From assembly GCA_963662175.1 (NCBI GenBank), contig OY759224.1, positions 35,721,489-35,785,488 on the forward strand: a stretch of DNA of 64,000 bases, written 5' to 3'. Positions 21,898 through 32,391 of this stretch are shown here, piece after piece. The stretch's first letter is position 1. Each line of letters begins with the position of its first letter. The notes beneath the pieces were generated by a model. That model saw only the letters and a list, made by a program, of their open reading frames with translations, was not told the DNA's origin and searched no databases. The stretch is from Aradus depressus. Taxonomy: Eukaryota; Arthropoda; Insecta; Hemiptera; Aradidae. The translations under genes and the position numbers were made by a program.

Positions 21898-23374
21898 ACA
21901 TAGGCAGCATCTTTTTAGTCATTTGACTGTCTAACTTTACAATAAAAGGAGGCATTGCACTGGCTATTATAGGTATATGTTTCAAAAATATTTTGCTAGC
22001 CTAGGATGGAGTCATAGCAAAATCGTCGGCTGGTTCTTGAAATTTACCATCCAATCTGACTTTTCTTAAACATAAGTAATAAATGATGTTCAGGAATATT
22101 GATTTCATTCTTTATTGGGTCAATGAGGTAGAGACAATTCTTGGGAATACCAATGTAAAAGCGAGGTTTTTTCATAATTTTCTCAGTTGTATTTTGTATG
22201 GTTTCTGCTGCCATTTGCTTTTCTTCTTCTTCTTCAGCTAACTCACTGCAGTCAGACGTAGATTTAATCTGGAGAGACTATGTTGATTTTGAGGATTCTG
22301 AATACAGGTGTTGTATATAAAGAAACATCACTATCTGAATGCTCTTGTTCCATTAATAATTTCTTTGAAATTTTGCTTAAGCCGGACCCAGATGACCTCG
22401 ATTTTATAGAATATTTCACTTTAAATGGAGATGTAGAAACAGATGAAAGTGATGATTTGAACGGTGACACTGCCTGGTCTACTGACTTAATATTGGCTTG
22501 AATAGCTTTACTTGTGAATTTGTGGGTCATTAATACTTGGACAGATTTATCTGCTCTTTCACGAGGTTCTTGGAAATCTTCTTCAACCATATGCAAATCT
22601 GAAAAATATGGGTATTAGTTTGAAGCAAACTACAAAATGTAATAAAACAACTGCATGTATTTTAAAACCTCTCTATTTATGTCATACCTGAACTTGCACC
22701 ACAAGTACCTTCAAGAACTAAAATTAGTGTACTTCTTTCTACTGATTCATTCAGCCATTCTTCGATTCTCATCATCTTTTGTTTTTTAACAATATATGGT
22801 CGTTCGATATTGCTACATGTTCGTTTTCTCCTGCCTGGCTGGCATTCAAATTTACTTGGGGTACAACCTGGTTTTAACCACATTTGTAACACAGATCCCG
22901 TAATATAATACTCCATATCTCTCAATATCTTTTGGTAACTGTAACAAAAAAATATTTGTACACATTACTGTAAAAGTAACTAAAAAACAATGCTAAATCT
23001 AACCTCAAAAATCTATTTATTATCTATTTTTAAACACAAGGATATATGCAGATATAGAGTAGGTACATTTTTTAAAGTAGAGCCGGGCTCATGTCCACCA
23101 GAGTGACGAAAGAGCGCTCTGGTAGTAGGCGATATGACCTCGTAGTTAAAGCCCGGGCATGAGTCATAAAACCTAACCAAACCTAACCTAAACATTTTGA
23201 GTGCCGTCTTGCAAGTTTTAGCCAACCTCTTCGTATTCGTTCCTTGTTAGGTACATAAATAAACAATTTCTTTGGTGTATTAATTGTTGTACTTTCACAT
23301 TGAGGCACTACACAGTAATTGTAAAACTTGGAATTCATTCTAATCGAGCAATATTCGAAACACTTGTTAAACAC
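21898..23374 (-). pseudogene. THAP-domain / DDE transposase-like gene, broken
   Basis: Minus strand. Segment 1 (23374 to about 23196) begins a THAP zinc finger: NYCVVPQC, then TPKKLFIYVPNKERIRRGWL and KLARRHSK. It has the first Cys pair but is cut by a SINE before the CxxH half. Segment 2 (22938-22688) has acceptor TTTTTTTGTTACAG and donor CAG|GTATGA and reads YQKILRDMEYYITGSVLQMW then LKPGCTPSKFECQPGRRKR, the post-THAP linker of this insect family. Segment 3 (22598-22264) has acceptor ATATTTTTCAG, joins in frame (SS-D-LHMVEEDF) and holds KSVQVLMTHK and SVSTSPFK. Further on, with frameshifts and stops, KKPRFYIGIPKNCLYLI and FQEPADDFAMTPS, ASKIFLKHIPIIAS match the helix-turn-helix before a DDE_Tnp_4-type nuclease. 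The catalytic domain is missing. The gene is transposon-derived and, as assembled, non-functional. Confidence 0.7.
23077..23195 (+). mobile_element. SINE family A 3' fragment inserted in the THAP exon
   Basis: GAGCCGGGCTCATGTCCACCAGAG..., GCGATATGACCTCGTAGTTA and ...CATGAGTCATAAAACCTAAC, followed by AACCTAACCTAAAC. It abuts the minus-strand THAP coding sequence just after the residues LARRHSK and removes the codons for the second zinc-binding pair. Confidence 0.8.
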
Positions 23375-23398
23375 TGAACCACACAGCTGTTTCTTTCA

Positions 23399-23413
23399 CA
23401 AGGCGTGACGTCA
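23399..23413 (-). repeat. 15-bp inverted repeat, right partner
   Basis: CAAGGCGTGACGTCA, the reverse complement of 21782-21796, lies 25 bases beyond the 5' end of the THAP frame. The outer flanks are only weakly alike, so element borders are unproven. Confidence 0.6.
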
Positions 23414-23419
23414 GTCGAG

Positions 23420-24650
23420 ACGCCATGACAGTTTGGTGCGTTTTGGCAGGAAAATTAAAATGGGTATACAAAAATGCAAAATACATACTGTAAATGTTTG
23501 TTTTTTGTTGAAATATTTATATTTTGGGTAAAATAGAGGTTAATGTAATATATGTACCAGTTCCCCAAAAATTGTCAACTAGCCCATTAACTCTCCACTT
23601 GGGCGGACATCTTGAAGGAAATTGTCATTATTCATTCAATTTGCAGTAGTAGCAGTGGCGGATGCAGAAAACCTCTCAGGGGGGCGATTTTTTTTTTTTT
23701 TTAAGTTACTGAAACTTATGATTAAGGTGAATTAAATAAGAATTAGCGGATGATTATTATAAAAACAACAAAAACGGCAGAAACGTTGATAAGTTATTTT
23801 TATTCGTGGTTATATTTACATTCGTCATAATTACGGTTATAATTACGTTATTTATTTATTTATTTTATTATTATTATTATTATTATTTATATAATTTCAT
23901 AACTAAATATTAAATTTTCATTTATACATCTGTAATTTGACAAGAAATATCTTAAAATTTTAAAAAACAAAATCTCTCGGGGGGAAGGGGGGGGGCGATG
24001 GGACCATTGAGTAGTAGTGCGGGATCCGGCGGTAAGCATTAAATAATTCTTATTATATAAGTCCTACCATAATAGGCGGCAGCCATATCACATATATTTT
24101 ATTTTTTCTTTATTGCTGGACCACATCGATGAACACTTTGTTTCATTTACGTGTTTCTATCAATAGAAATTGTTATTAATAGTTGAAACATTTTTTAAAT
24201 AATGGTGGACGTAGAAGAAGAATGGAGCCCCCAAGAAACCCGACTGAGCCCTTGTGGCATTCGGGACAGATCTCCAGCATTCGCGACTCTCCAGCTGTTA
24301 ATAGTCACCCTGGTTGGAAAATGAGGGCAAATCCCTCAACAATTCAAAATTTATTAGAAAGCTATGACGAATGAGTGAGTTCGTAAAATGATGGGGAGGC
24401 AGTACTTACTATGAATCTGTTTTTTTTCTTCTCAATTTATCATGAAAGAGAAAATAACTTATTTTTTGTATTTTTTCAATAAATTGTCGTTTTTTTACTT
24501 GTTCAATGAACAATAAATGTCAGTCTTTCCGTTTCTCCTTAATTTTAATTTCTGAAACCGATAAGAGTCAGAATCAATGTTTTGAAAAACTGTTAATCAA
24601 AACACGAGATGATAGGTTAATTTTTTTTCGAAGAAATCCTTCGCCCTATA
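23420..24650. other. AT-rich sequence with a possible degenerate transposon and (ATT)n
   Basis: CAGTGGCGGATGCAG at 23655 resembles a common transposon terminus. G-rich sequence at 23680 and 23980 and an ATT microsatellite at about 23868-23890 follow, but a matching right end is not clear. The frame at 24183-24374 has no support. Confidence 0.4.
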
Positions 24651-24654
24651 ACCA

Positions 24655-24815
24655 ACGTCACCTTGAGCACGCCGTCCTTCGGATGGTGATTAAACCTAGT
24701 TCGGCAAAATTTATGCCTCCCACAGTAGAGTCAGGCTCATGTCCGACGAAAGAGCGCTCTGGTAGTAGGCGATATGACCTCGTAGTTGAAGGCAGGGCGT
24801 GAGTCATAATAACTA
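24655..24815 (+). mobile_element. SINE family A, partial
   Basis: GAGCACGCCGTCCTTCGGAT, CCCACAGTAGAGTCAGGCTC and GCGATATGACCTCGTAGTTG are the family blocks in order. The tRNA head is missing. Confidence 0.75.
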
Positions 24816-24949
24816 GTCACAATGAAGACACATCTCGACCAATTTTGTCCAAAATCTGAGCTGTGAAATGATTTGTCCGTACTTACAAGTATGCTATTTA
24901 TAGAGAAACAGCTCTAACCTAATAACATTTGGGAGTTAGCTGGAAAGTT

Positions 24950-25040
24950 GTGAGGGGCAGGGCGGGCTGAGCCAATCAACGCACACCTTCCTTACTAGGC
25001 CCCGCCCCTTACCTCCCACCACCTCCCGCCGTGACCACGC
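24950..25040. other. GC-rich island, possibly promoter-like
   Basis: A short island (GGCAGGGCGGGC, GGCCCCGCCCCTTACC, CTCCCGCCGTGACCACGCC) in AT-rich DNA. It has GC-box-like words, but no TATA box or adjoining gene. Confidence 0.3.
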
Positions 25041-25505
25041 CTAGTTCCTTATGCGTATTTCTCTTCTATTATCTACATTTTTCATTCAATAACTCATATA
25101 TTTAAACGAAATATATCCTTACATTTAAGCTCTAGGGCCCATTATATATTTTTTTCAACAATTTCTATCTTTATGGTGCTGTTTTGGGCTTCTTTTTGAA
25201 AACCAGAAGTTTTTACCTTTTTACAAAATAATTATTCATTATTCATAAACAAAGTACTATGCCCCAACGCAGGTAAATTGACTATGTTCTTTTGCTGGGA
25301 ATTGTTTTTTATACATGACAGCCAATTTCACGCTGCAACGAGTTTGCAAATTTGGCGAAAATAAAAGTTCAACAAATATTTTGCATATCACAAAACGAAC
25401 AGTAGATGTTGGCTGTTTTGGGGCACGTTTTGTATTTCCTGTTGGTTGTTCTGGTTCAGTTCAATCAAAAAGAGGACATGTTGTATCTTACCCCATCAAA
25501 GTAGA

Positions 25506-25732
25506 TACTTGCAACTTGAAAGGAGGCAGACAGGCGTACTTGGAACTTGGAAGGAGGCACACAGGTGTACTTGGAACTTGGAAGGAGGCACACAGGTGTA
25601 CTTGGAACTTGGAAGGAGGCACACAGGAGTACTTGGAACTTGGAAGGAGGTACAGAGGTGTACTTGCAACTTGGAAGGAGGCAGACAGGCGTACTTGGAA
25701 CTTGGAAGGAGGCACCCAGACATACTTGCAAG
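25506..25732 (+). repeat. 31-bp minisatellite, about 7 copies
   Basis: Unit GTACTTGGAACTTGGAAGGA followed by GGCACACAGGT, with minor variants. Open frames on both strands follow from the lack of stops in the unit and are not evidence of a gene. Confidence 0.9.
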
Positions 25733-25746
25733 AATTCAAGGTAACT

Positions 25747-25833
25747 CTAACTCCACAACAGTTTTACTGTATCTTCTAACTCCACAACAGTTTTACTGTA
25801 TCATCTAACTCCACAACAGTTTTACTGTATATA
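25747..25833 (+). repeat. 29-bp tandem repeat, 3 copies
   Basis: CTAACTCCACAACAGTTTTA then CTGTATCWT, repeated three times head to tail, directly after the 31-bp array. Confidence 0.9.
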
Positions 25834-25918
25834 TCTCATGTGCAAAGAAATTGTAACATTGAAAAGTTATTACTTATATAGATGGAATTACCGGACAAGT
25901 AGTCGAACTGTATGAATG

Positions 25919-26078
25919 AAAAGGTGATAGGAGCCAGCTTAGCGTTCAGAAAAGGTGATAGGAGCCAGCTTAGCGTTCAGAAAAGGTGATAGGAGCCAGC
26001 TTAGCGTTCAGAAAAGGTGATAGGAGCCAGCTTAGCGTTCAGAAAAGGTGATAGGAGCCAGCTTAGCGTTCAGAAAAG
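25919..26078 (+). repeat. 31-bp minisatellite, 5 copies
   Basis: AAAAGGTGATAGGAGCCAGC then TTAGCGTTCAG, five near-identical units. It is the third tandem array within 600 bases. Confidence 0.95.
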
Positions 26079-26329
26079 GCTTAATGAGGATCGATATGAA
26101 AATGTAGGGTCGCGACTTGACTGATTGGCGACCCCGAGTTTCACACTCCCTTCTGTGTCCTTAGTCTTGGCTAATGTGTAAAAGCTGTAACGCACTGAGG
26201 TTCGTTAACGCCCCAAACAGAGAACTAGAGATACTGGTTAGGCTGGTGTGTACACCTAGGGGCCTAAGGATCCATACTCTTATTCCTTCCCTCATAACTT
26301 TACTCTGGAAATACTGATTTTGTCTAGGG

Positions 26330-26465
26330 TTTAATTAGGGTAGGTTTTTTTAATGGGTGCCCTGACATGGCACAAACTCGAGACTGCCATTTAACATCCC
26401 CATTGTTATTATTTTGAGCGCAGTAGGCAAGCACGCTAACTACGCTTCCAGCGCCCTCACGCCTA
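26330..26465 (-). mobile_element. SINE family A, degenerate copy
   Basis: Shares GCCATTTAACATCCC, the junction-like CTAACTACGCTTCCAGCGCCC and its order with the minus-strand family A copies (compare 43200-43375). Strongly diverged. Confidence 0.5.
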
Positions 26466-26469
26466 ATAG

Positions 26470-27750
26470 AAGTAAATGCAATAGGTGGCGAAGGGCGCAC
26501 ATCGCGACTAGCGTCACCTGCCAACTGATGGGTCGAAGCGGAACATCGATGGGAAACAAACAAGGGTGATCCATCAGAAAACGGTGAGATAAATCTGCTA
26601 AGTGTGTGCTGGCTGCCATACAAGTGGAGGTCTTTCATTTATGCTAACTTGAACGAAATACTGGAGCACGACTTCCTCAGAATATAATAGAGAAGCTCCG
26701 GAAGGACATTTTGTTATAAACATTTTTCGAATTATACTCAGCCCCTGGTTGCAACAAAGCAGGGGAGGGGAGGCCTGAATCCTAATCGAGTTGGAGGCCA
26801 GGGTGTGGCTGGAACATGCCTGACTGGTGGCGCTCCCACCTCCATACTGCGGCACTCACCCGCCCCAACCATCCTCTACAGATCCGGCAACCTCGCTCCC
26901 CTTTTCTAAACACAATTATGTAACGGTTTTTTCTTTTTTGCCTTGTTGCTGGCCTGGCTGTCTGCCTGTCGCCGAGGACTGCTTCCTGTGCTGAAGCCCC
27001 GCCCTCAGCCCCAGGAAGGACAGCTGCAGGCTGGCGGCCATGTTGAGCCGGCCAACAATAGGCAGCCACCTGGTTCTACACAACCTTTCTCCCTTCCCTA
27101 CACTAGACATCACAAACCACTTATTCGTTTTTCTTAAAGGAAGCTCATACCACATCCAATAGCGAAGGACAGGACAGTAGCGTTACCACTTCTATTGTGT
27201 GCCACATCTAACTACTGTCGAACCTCGGTAGATCCAAGTGGATGAGAGAGAAAATATATTTCATGTGATGTAACGTTTCGTCTTGCCGGGGTCTCGATTT
27301 GAAGAGACTCAGTGACGATGTTTCGACTTGGGGAGGTTTCATCAAATCAGGTTATGGCTGCTCATCATGAACAATTTATTAATCATGTTTTTGCATCACG
27401 GCTTTCGACAGAGCTGCATTCAGGTAATTTTGTTAGGGGGCAAACTTACTTTTTGCCTCACCGACTCGGGTAGGGGGTAGTGTTTTTCCGCTCTTGTTTT
27501 GAATACCCCAATGGAATACTTTAAAAAAATTCAGAATGAAGTTGAAGTATAGAAAGAAGTGGGCCAACTTGAACAGGTCTGAGCCGTATGTCAACTGGTC
27601 CATTGATCTACAACTCCGATGGGCAGAGATGGATTGGACTCAGTTTCTTTGCGTGTACCAAGTTAAACAAAAGCCAGTAAGTAGATGATCCTTTGTGGGC
27701 AGGAGGCAGGATCCCAAGGCAGGTATCCGACCTTTCTTGGGTACCTGAGC
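26470..27750. other. GC-rich, promoter-like stretch and flanks
   Basis: Positions 26770-27110 are unusually GC-rich (GCCCCGCCCTCAGCCCC; GGCGGCCATGTTGAGCCGG). Open frames run on both strands across it, none with a recognised domain. It could be a 5' UTR or promoter of a gene whose exon is at about 27.9 kb. This is inference from base composition and the nearby YY1- and CTCF-like words. Confidence 0.35.
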
Positions 27751-27757
27751 TGAGAGG

Positions 27758-27768
27758 GCCGCCATTTT
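27758..27768 (+). promoter_or_regulatory. YY1/Pho-like site
   Basis: GCCGCCATTTT matches the known YY1/Pleiohomeotic core (AAnATGGCGGC on the other strand). Found upstream of the candidate exon at 27.9 kb. An 11-base match can arise by chance. Confidence 0.4.
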
Positions 27769-27884
27769 GACAGGCTGGTACAGTGGCTCCCCTTGGCACA
27801 GCGCCCAGCACTGGCATCACGGTTCTGTTCGACCTGAGTCATCACAAATAAGCACAACCCTACACACAGTTAGTTGCCAACATG

Positions 27885-27897
27885 CCACTAGGTGGCA
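27885..27897 (+). promoter_or_regulatory. CTCF-like site
   Basis: CCACTAGGTGGCA matches the known CTCF core CCASYAGRKGGCR at every position. It lies 117 bases after the YY1-like site and next to a candidate exon. Binding cannot be inferred from sequence alone. Confidence 0.45.
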
Positions 27898-27997
27898 CCA
27901 GTTATTTGAGCCACAGGATGTTCCTCGTCTATTAAAGCGAGACATGCCGCTCGGGGCAGTGTCACCAGGGCCAGCGGAGTTAATAAAAACAAGAACA
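27898..27997 (+). CDS. Candidate exon of an unidentified gene
   Basis: One frame reads HQLFEPQDVPRLLKRDMPLG followed by AVSPGPAELIKTRT and ends at a consensus donor GTAAGT (27998-28003). The composition is protein-like and GC-richer than the flank. The 5' border is uncertain: the nearest AG is in CACCAG at 27898-27903, and an in-frame ATG (RDM...) could be the start. I do not recognise the family. It may be the first coding exon of a plus-strand gene driven by the GC-rich DNA upstream. Confidence 0.4.
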
Positions 27998-28160
27998 GTA
28001 AGTGTACAATGTGTAGTTGATATTTTGTGGTTCATGAAAATAATATTTTTCTTCTGTCTACACGTGCAGCTGTTTTGTCAGTTAGCAGCAGCATGCATCA
28101 ACTACAATTTCCTTCTACCCCTCGTCCTCTTCGACCAAGTTCATCATTAAAATAACCAAT

Positions 28161-29114
28161 AGTTCAGTTATTTTATAAAGCCACTGCCACTGGATAGTTC
28201 AGTTAGTTTATAAAGCCACTGCCACTGGATAGTTCAGTTAGTTTATAAAGCCACTGCCACTGGATAGTTCAGTTAGTTTATAAAGCCACTGGATAGTTCA
28301 GTTAGTTTATAAAGCCACTGGATAGTTCAGTTAGTTTATAAAGCCACTGCCACTGGATAGTTCAGTTAGTTTATAAAGCCACTGCCACTGGATAGTTCAG
28401 TTAGTTTATAAAGCCACTGCCACTGGATAGTTCAGTTAGTTTATAAAGCCACTGGATAGTTCAGTTAGTTTATAAAGCCACTGCCACTGGATAGTTCAGT
28501 TAGTTTATAAAGCCACTGCCACTGGATAGTTCAGTTAGTTTATAAAGCCACTGGATAGTTCAGTTAGTTTATAAAGCCACTGCCACTGGATAGTTCAGTT
28601 AGTTTATAAAGCCACTGGATAGTTCAGTTAGTTTATAAAGCCACTGCCACTGGATAGTTCAGTTAGTTTATAAAGCCACTGCCACTGGATAGTTCAGTTA
28701 GTTTATAAAGCCACTGCCACTGGATAGTTCAGTTAGTTTATAAAGCCACTGCCACTGGATAGTTCAGTTAGTTTATAAAGCCACTGCCACTGGATAGTTC
28801 AGTTAGTTTATAAAGCCACTGCCACTGGATAGTTCAGTTAGTTTATAAAGCCACTGCCACTGGATAGTTCAGTTAGTTTATAAAGCCACTGCCACTGGAT
28901 AGTTCAGTTAGTTTATAAAGCCACTGCCACTGGATAGTTCAGTTAGTTTATAAAGCCACTGCCACTGGATAGTTCAGTTAGTTTATAAAGCCACTGCCAC
29001 TGGATAGTTCAGTTAGTTTATAAAGCCACTGCCACTGGATAGTTCAGTTAGTTTATAAAGCCACTGCCACTGGATAGTTCAGTTAGTTTATAAAGCCACT
29101 GCCACTGGATAGTT
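28161..29114 (+). repeat. 29/35-bp minisatellite, about 28 copies
   Basis: Unit GATAGTTCAGTTAGTTTATA followed by AAGCCACTG, with or without an extra CCACTG, giving 29- or 35-base forms. Long units dominate and short ones cluster between about 28280 and 28620. There are no spacers, so it is not a CRISPR array. Confidence 0.95.
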
Positions 29115-29129
29115 AGGACGTAATTTTAG

Positions 29130-29300
29130 GACGGTTTTCGTGATCAGGGGCCTTCGAAAAATCGTGTTTTGTATAAAATGTGCCTTTAATGTTCTCTGCA
29201 ACTTTTCTTTGAAGTGCTTTTTGATAGGTCAGAAATATAAGCGGTATCTTGTGATATGTATTTAGGTCCCAGAGTATAGTGGTCTTAACTTAGGTCCGAA
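29130..29300 (+). repeat. Dispersed repeat shared with 19500-19835
   Basis: AAAAATCGTGTTTTGTATAA, AATGTTCTCTGCAACTTTTC and ATAAGCGGTATCTTGTGATA correspond to the 19.7-kb copy. Uncharacterised. Confidence 0.6.
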
Positions 29301-29559
29301 TTCGGCCAAAATCTATTCACCTCTATATTAGCACACGTGACATCTACAAGAAAACAATGTAACTATAATACATATAAAAAAACTAAATTTAATCAATTAT
29401 AAATGAATGAAAATAAAAAAAGTCTAAATAAATAAAAAATTATAAATGAATAAATAAAACAATAACGTACTTGGACTGACCTTTAGGGGTGGAGGAACTC
29501 AATCCAAAAATTAAAGCTTTGTATCAAATAATGTTTTTTGGATATAAAACACGATTTTT

Positions 29560-29944
29560 TATTGTGTTTATTTTATTATTTTTGAACAGTGAGAATAAAA
29601 TTCCGTTTCCGTGTATAGTGTTTCCTCTAACGTAAACATTTTTAGTTGAAGTTTAAATTTTTTTATTGTATCTATTGACTTCAAGAAGTGGGGAAGGGCA
29701 TTGAAAAAATTGATTCCTTTATGAGTTTTATTCTTTTCAAAAAGAGAGAGAAGAGCAATGTTTAGTTATTCGAAAGTCTCCTTTCTTCCTGGTATCGTAA
29801 TCGTGACTAGTATTGTCGCGAGGGAAAATATTTCTATTTTTCCTAATAACCATTAATGTTTCAAATATAAACAGCGATGGCAAAGGCAGGATTTTAAGTT
29901 GTTTAAATATTTCTCTGCAGCTTGTTCTTTGAGTAAGATTGTTT
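29560..29944 (-). pseudogene. Non-LTR retrotransposon 3' part (continues 34693-35875)
   Basis: On the minus strand: RIINNLTQRTSCREIFKQLK, ILPLPSLFIFETLMVIRKNR, NIFPRDNTSHDYDTRKKGDF, RITKHCSSLFEKNKTHKGIN, FFNALPHFLKSIDTIKKFKL. This is the conserved C-terminal tail of Jockey/CR1-like ORF2 proteins. It needs one frameshift and is separated from its reverse transcriptase by the 4.7-kb palindromic PLE. The 12-base target duplication ATAATTCTTAAT (29945-29956 and 34681-34692) marks the break. Confidence 0.8.
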
Positions 29945-30144
29945 ATAATTCTTAATGTAGATGTTGATTAGCGACTGTGGATTCTAATTGTAGGAGTATT
30001 GAGGGTCAGTCAAAGATGGAAAAAAAAAAAAAACACTATTCAGATGCCAACGTTTCGATATATTTTATATCATCATCAGGGCCTACAAACATGGGGGAGA
30101 AATCAAGATTAGAATCAAAAATAAACAAACAAAAAAAAAAAAAA

Positions 30145-30183
<39 letters not shown>

Positions 30184-30685
30184 TTTTTTTATTTTTATTT
30201 TTATAAACATTACTGAACGTTAAAAATACACTATAAGAAGTTGAAAATTGAAACTGACTTACTATGAATAATTATTAAACATTAAAATTAAATATGATTA
30301 CATTACTAAACATAAACATTAATAATGGAAATAGACAAATAGGTGGAACATAATGAAGAGTAAACATTAAAATGACTTACTATGAATAAGCAGGGTTGGG
30401 GAGAAGGCATGTACACTGGATGGAGTCTTACATTGCAATGAAATGGTACAAAATAATACTAGGGTGCTAAAGGAAACAGGTACAGGGAGCTCGGGAAACC
30501 CCGTCATAACTGTCACATTACAGCAGAAATGTTGAAAGTAATATAAATATGTATTATTATGGTTGATTGTGTCTGCATACTCTAACACATATCTATAGAT
30601 AATTAATAAATAATTTTAAAAAATATATATATAAACTAAAATAAAAAATATAGATAATTTAGATATTGGAGACAGAACTATGGTG

Positions 30686-32279
30686 TCAGCTCTTGCTAAG
30701 TAAATTGGCATAACAATTACTTAGGTTATTAGTGTCAGTGCGGAAGTTGACTGTATCAAGTGTTTTAGCTATGTACACCATTTCCAATGTCAGTCTCTTA
30801 TGATAATTGTGTTCTCTATGGAGTATTTTAGTGTTTATGTAGTCAAAATTATGTTTGTTCTGACTATGGTGTCGGACTAGAGCGCTGCAGTTATCAGTAT
30901 CAGTTTTAGTTTTGCAATCATACTCGTGTTGGTATATTCTCTTTTTTAAGTATTGGGATGTCATACCTATATAAGATGCTGGACAGTCTGAGCATGGAAT
31001 CTGATAGATAAGATCTGATTGGTCACTTTTAGGGGTAGGATCTTTAATTTGGGAGAATAGGGATTTAACGGTTTTATAGTTTCTTGGTGAAATTATAAGG
31101 TTTTCAGCTTTTAGTATTTTTGTTAACCTTTCAGTCAATTGTGCAATGTACGGAATGGAATAGTATTTAACAGTGGTAGAAGGATTTTCAATGGGTATTT
31201 GGTTATTAAAGAGTGTGGTGAGATTATTTGTCAGAATTTTTTGAATTATTTTGCGTGGGTATCCATTTTTTTCCAAAATGTTTTTAATTTGATCTAAATT
31301 CTCACTATGAAAAGTTGTGGAGCTAAGTCTTATCATTCTACTAATTAGCGCTTTGGCAAAGTTTATTTTTTGGGAGAATGGGTGATGTGAAAAAAAAGTG
31401 AAAATACCTATCTGATTTAATGGTTTTGATAAACCAATTGGTAGACAATGAGTGATCAGTATTTCTAATAACTAGGGTGTCAAGGAAAGGAAGGCAATTA
31501 TTATTTTCAAGTTCGTAGGTGAATTGTAATCTGGGGTGAAAAGAATTAAATATGTCAAGGGTTTGGGTCAAGTAATTAGGTGGAATGCAAGTAATAATAT
31601 CATCCACGTATTTAAACAAAAAGGGAATTTGATAGGGGAGTTTGGGTATAGTGGAGTCTAATAGTTGGTTCATGATGAGATCGGCTAAAATCGGTCCAAG
31701 ACTACTACCCATGGCTGTGCCAAATACTTGTTTGAAAAAAGTGTTCTTATATACAAAGTACCCATTAGAACAGCAGTGTTCGACTAATTCGATAAAACTG
31801 GATTTGGGTAGGGGGGTGAATGGTTCTAGTTTTGTCCAGTTATCTCGTATTATGTTAATGACATCGGAAATTGGTACATTGGTGAACAATGAGGCAACAT
31901 CAAGTGAAATTAGTTGAAAACCAGCTGGGACGACGCGATTTCTTATTGCTTCTACAAAGTCAAATGAATCTTTAACATTGTAAGGACTGTCAGACAGGAT
32001 TTTTAAATTGTTGGCTAAATACTTGGCGAGTTCATAGGTTGGGGATTGAATGAAAGAAATAATGGGGCGTAAAGGGTTACCGGCTTTGTGTGTTTTCACT
32101 AGTCCATATATTTTGGGAGGTTGAGGGGTGAGGTTAACCAGTCTTCTCATCGTGTATGTGTCGATGTAACCAGATTTATGGGCCGCCTTTATCAAGGAGT
32201 TGGTAATGTTTTTTATTTTATTGGTCGGATCTTTGTTTAGCGGTAGGTAGGTATCAGTGTCGGATATTAAGATGCTCAT
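30686..32279 (-). pseudogene. PLE reverse transcriptase-endonuclease, left arm (frameshifted)
   Basis: Inverted duplicate of the right-arm gene. The reading frame is broken near 31390, where this arm has eight A in GTGAAAAAAAAGTG against seven T in the partner. That splits it into an RT part (to about 31341) and a C-terminal part with the GIY-YIG domain (30686-31336). Both catalytic regions are otherwise retained. One further substitution (Ile for Leu in NNQ-PIEN) was noticed. It is probably inactive as two pieces, unless the homopolymer length is an assembly error. Confidence 0.8.
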
Positions 32280-32391
32280 TTTATTCTCGTACTCTGATTT
32301 AATAATTGCAACAGTTTGTTTCGATTTTGTTTCGATTTTTTTCGAATCGAAACAAACTGTTGCAATTATTAAATCAGAGTACGAGAATAAA

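Noticed and set aside
23655..24010. Complete transposon starting with CAGTGGCGGATGCAG
   Set aside because: No matching right terminus or target duplication could be found.
28161..29114. Regular short repeats resembling a CRISPR array
   Set aside because: Units are directly adjacent with no unique spacers, the genome is eukaryotic, and there are no cas genes. It is a minisatellite.
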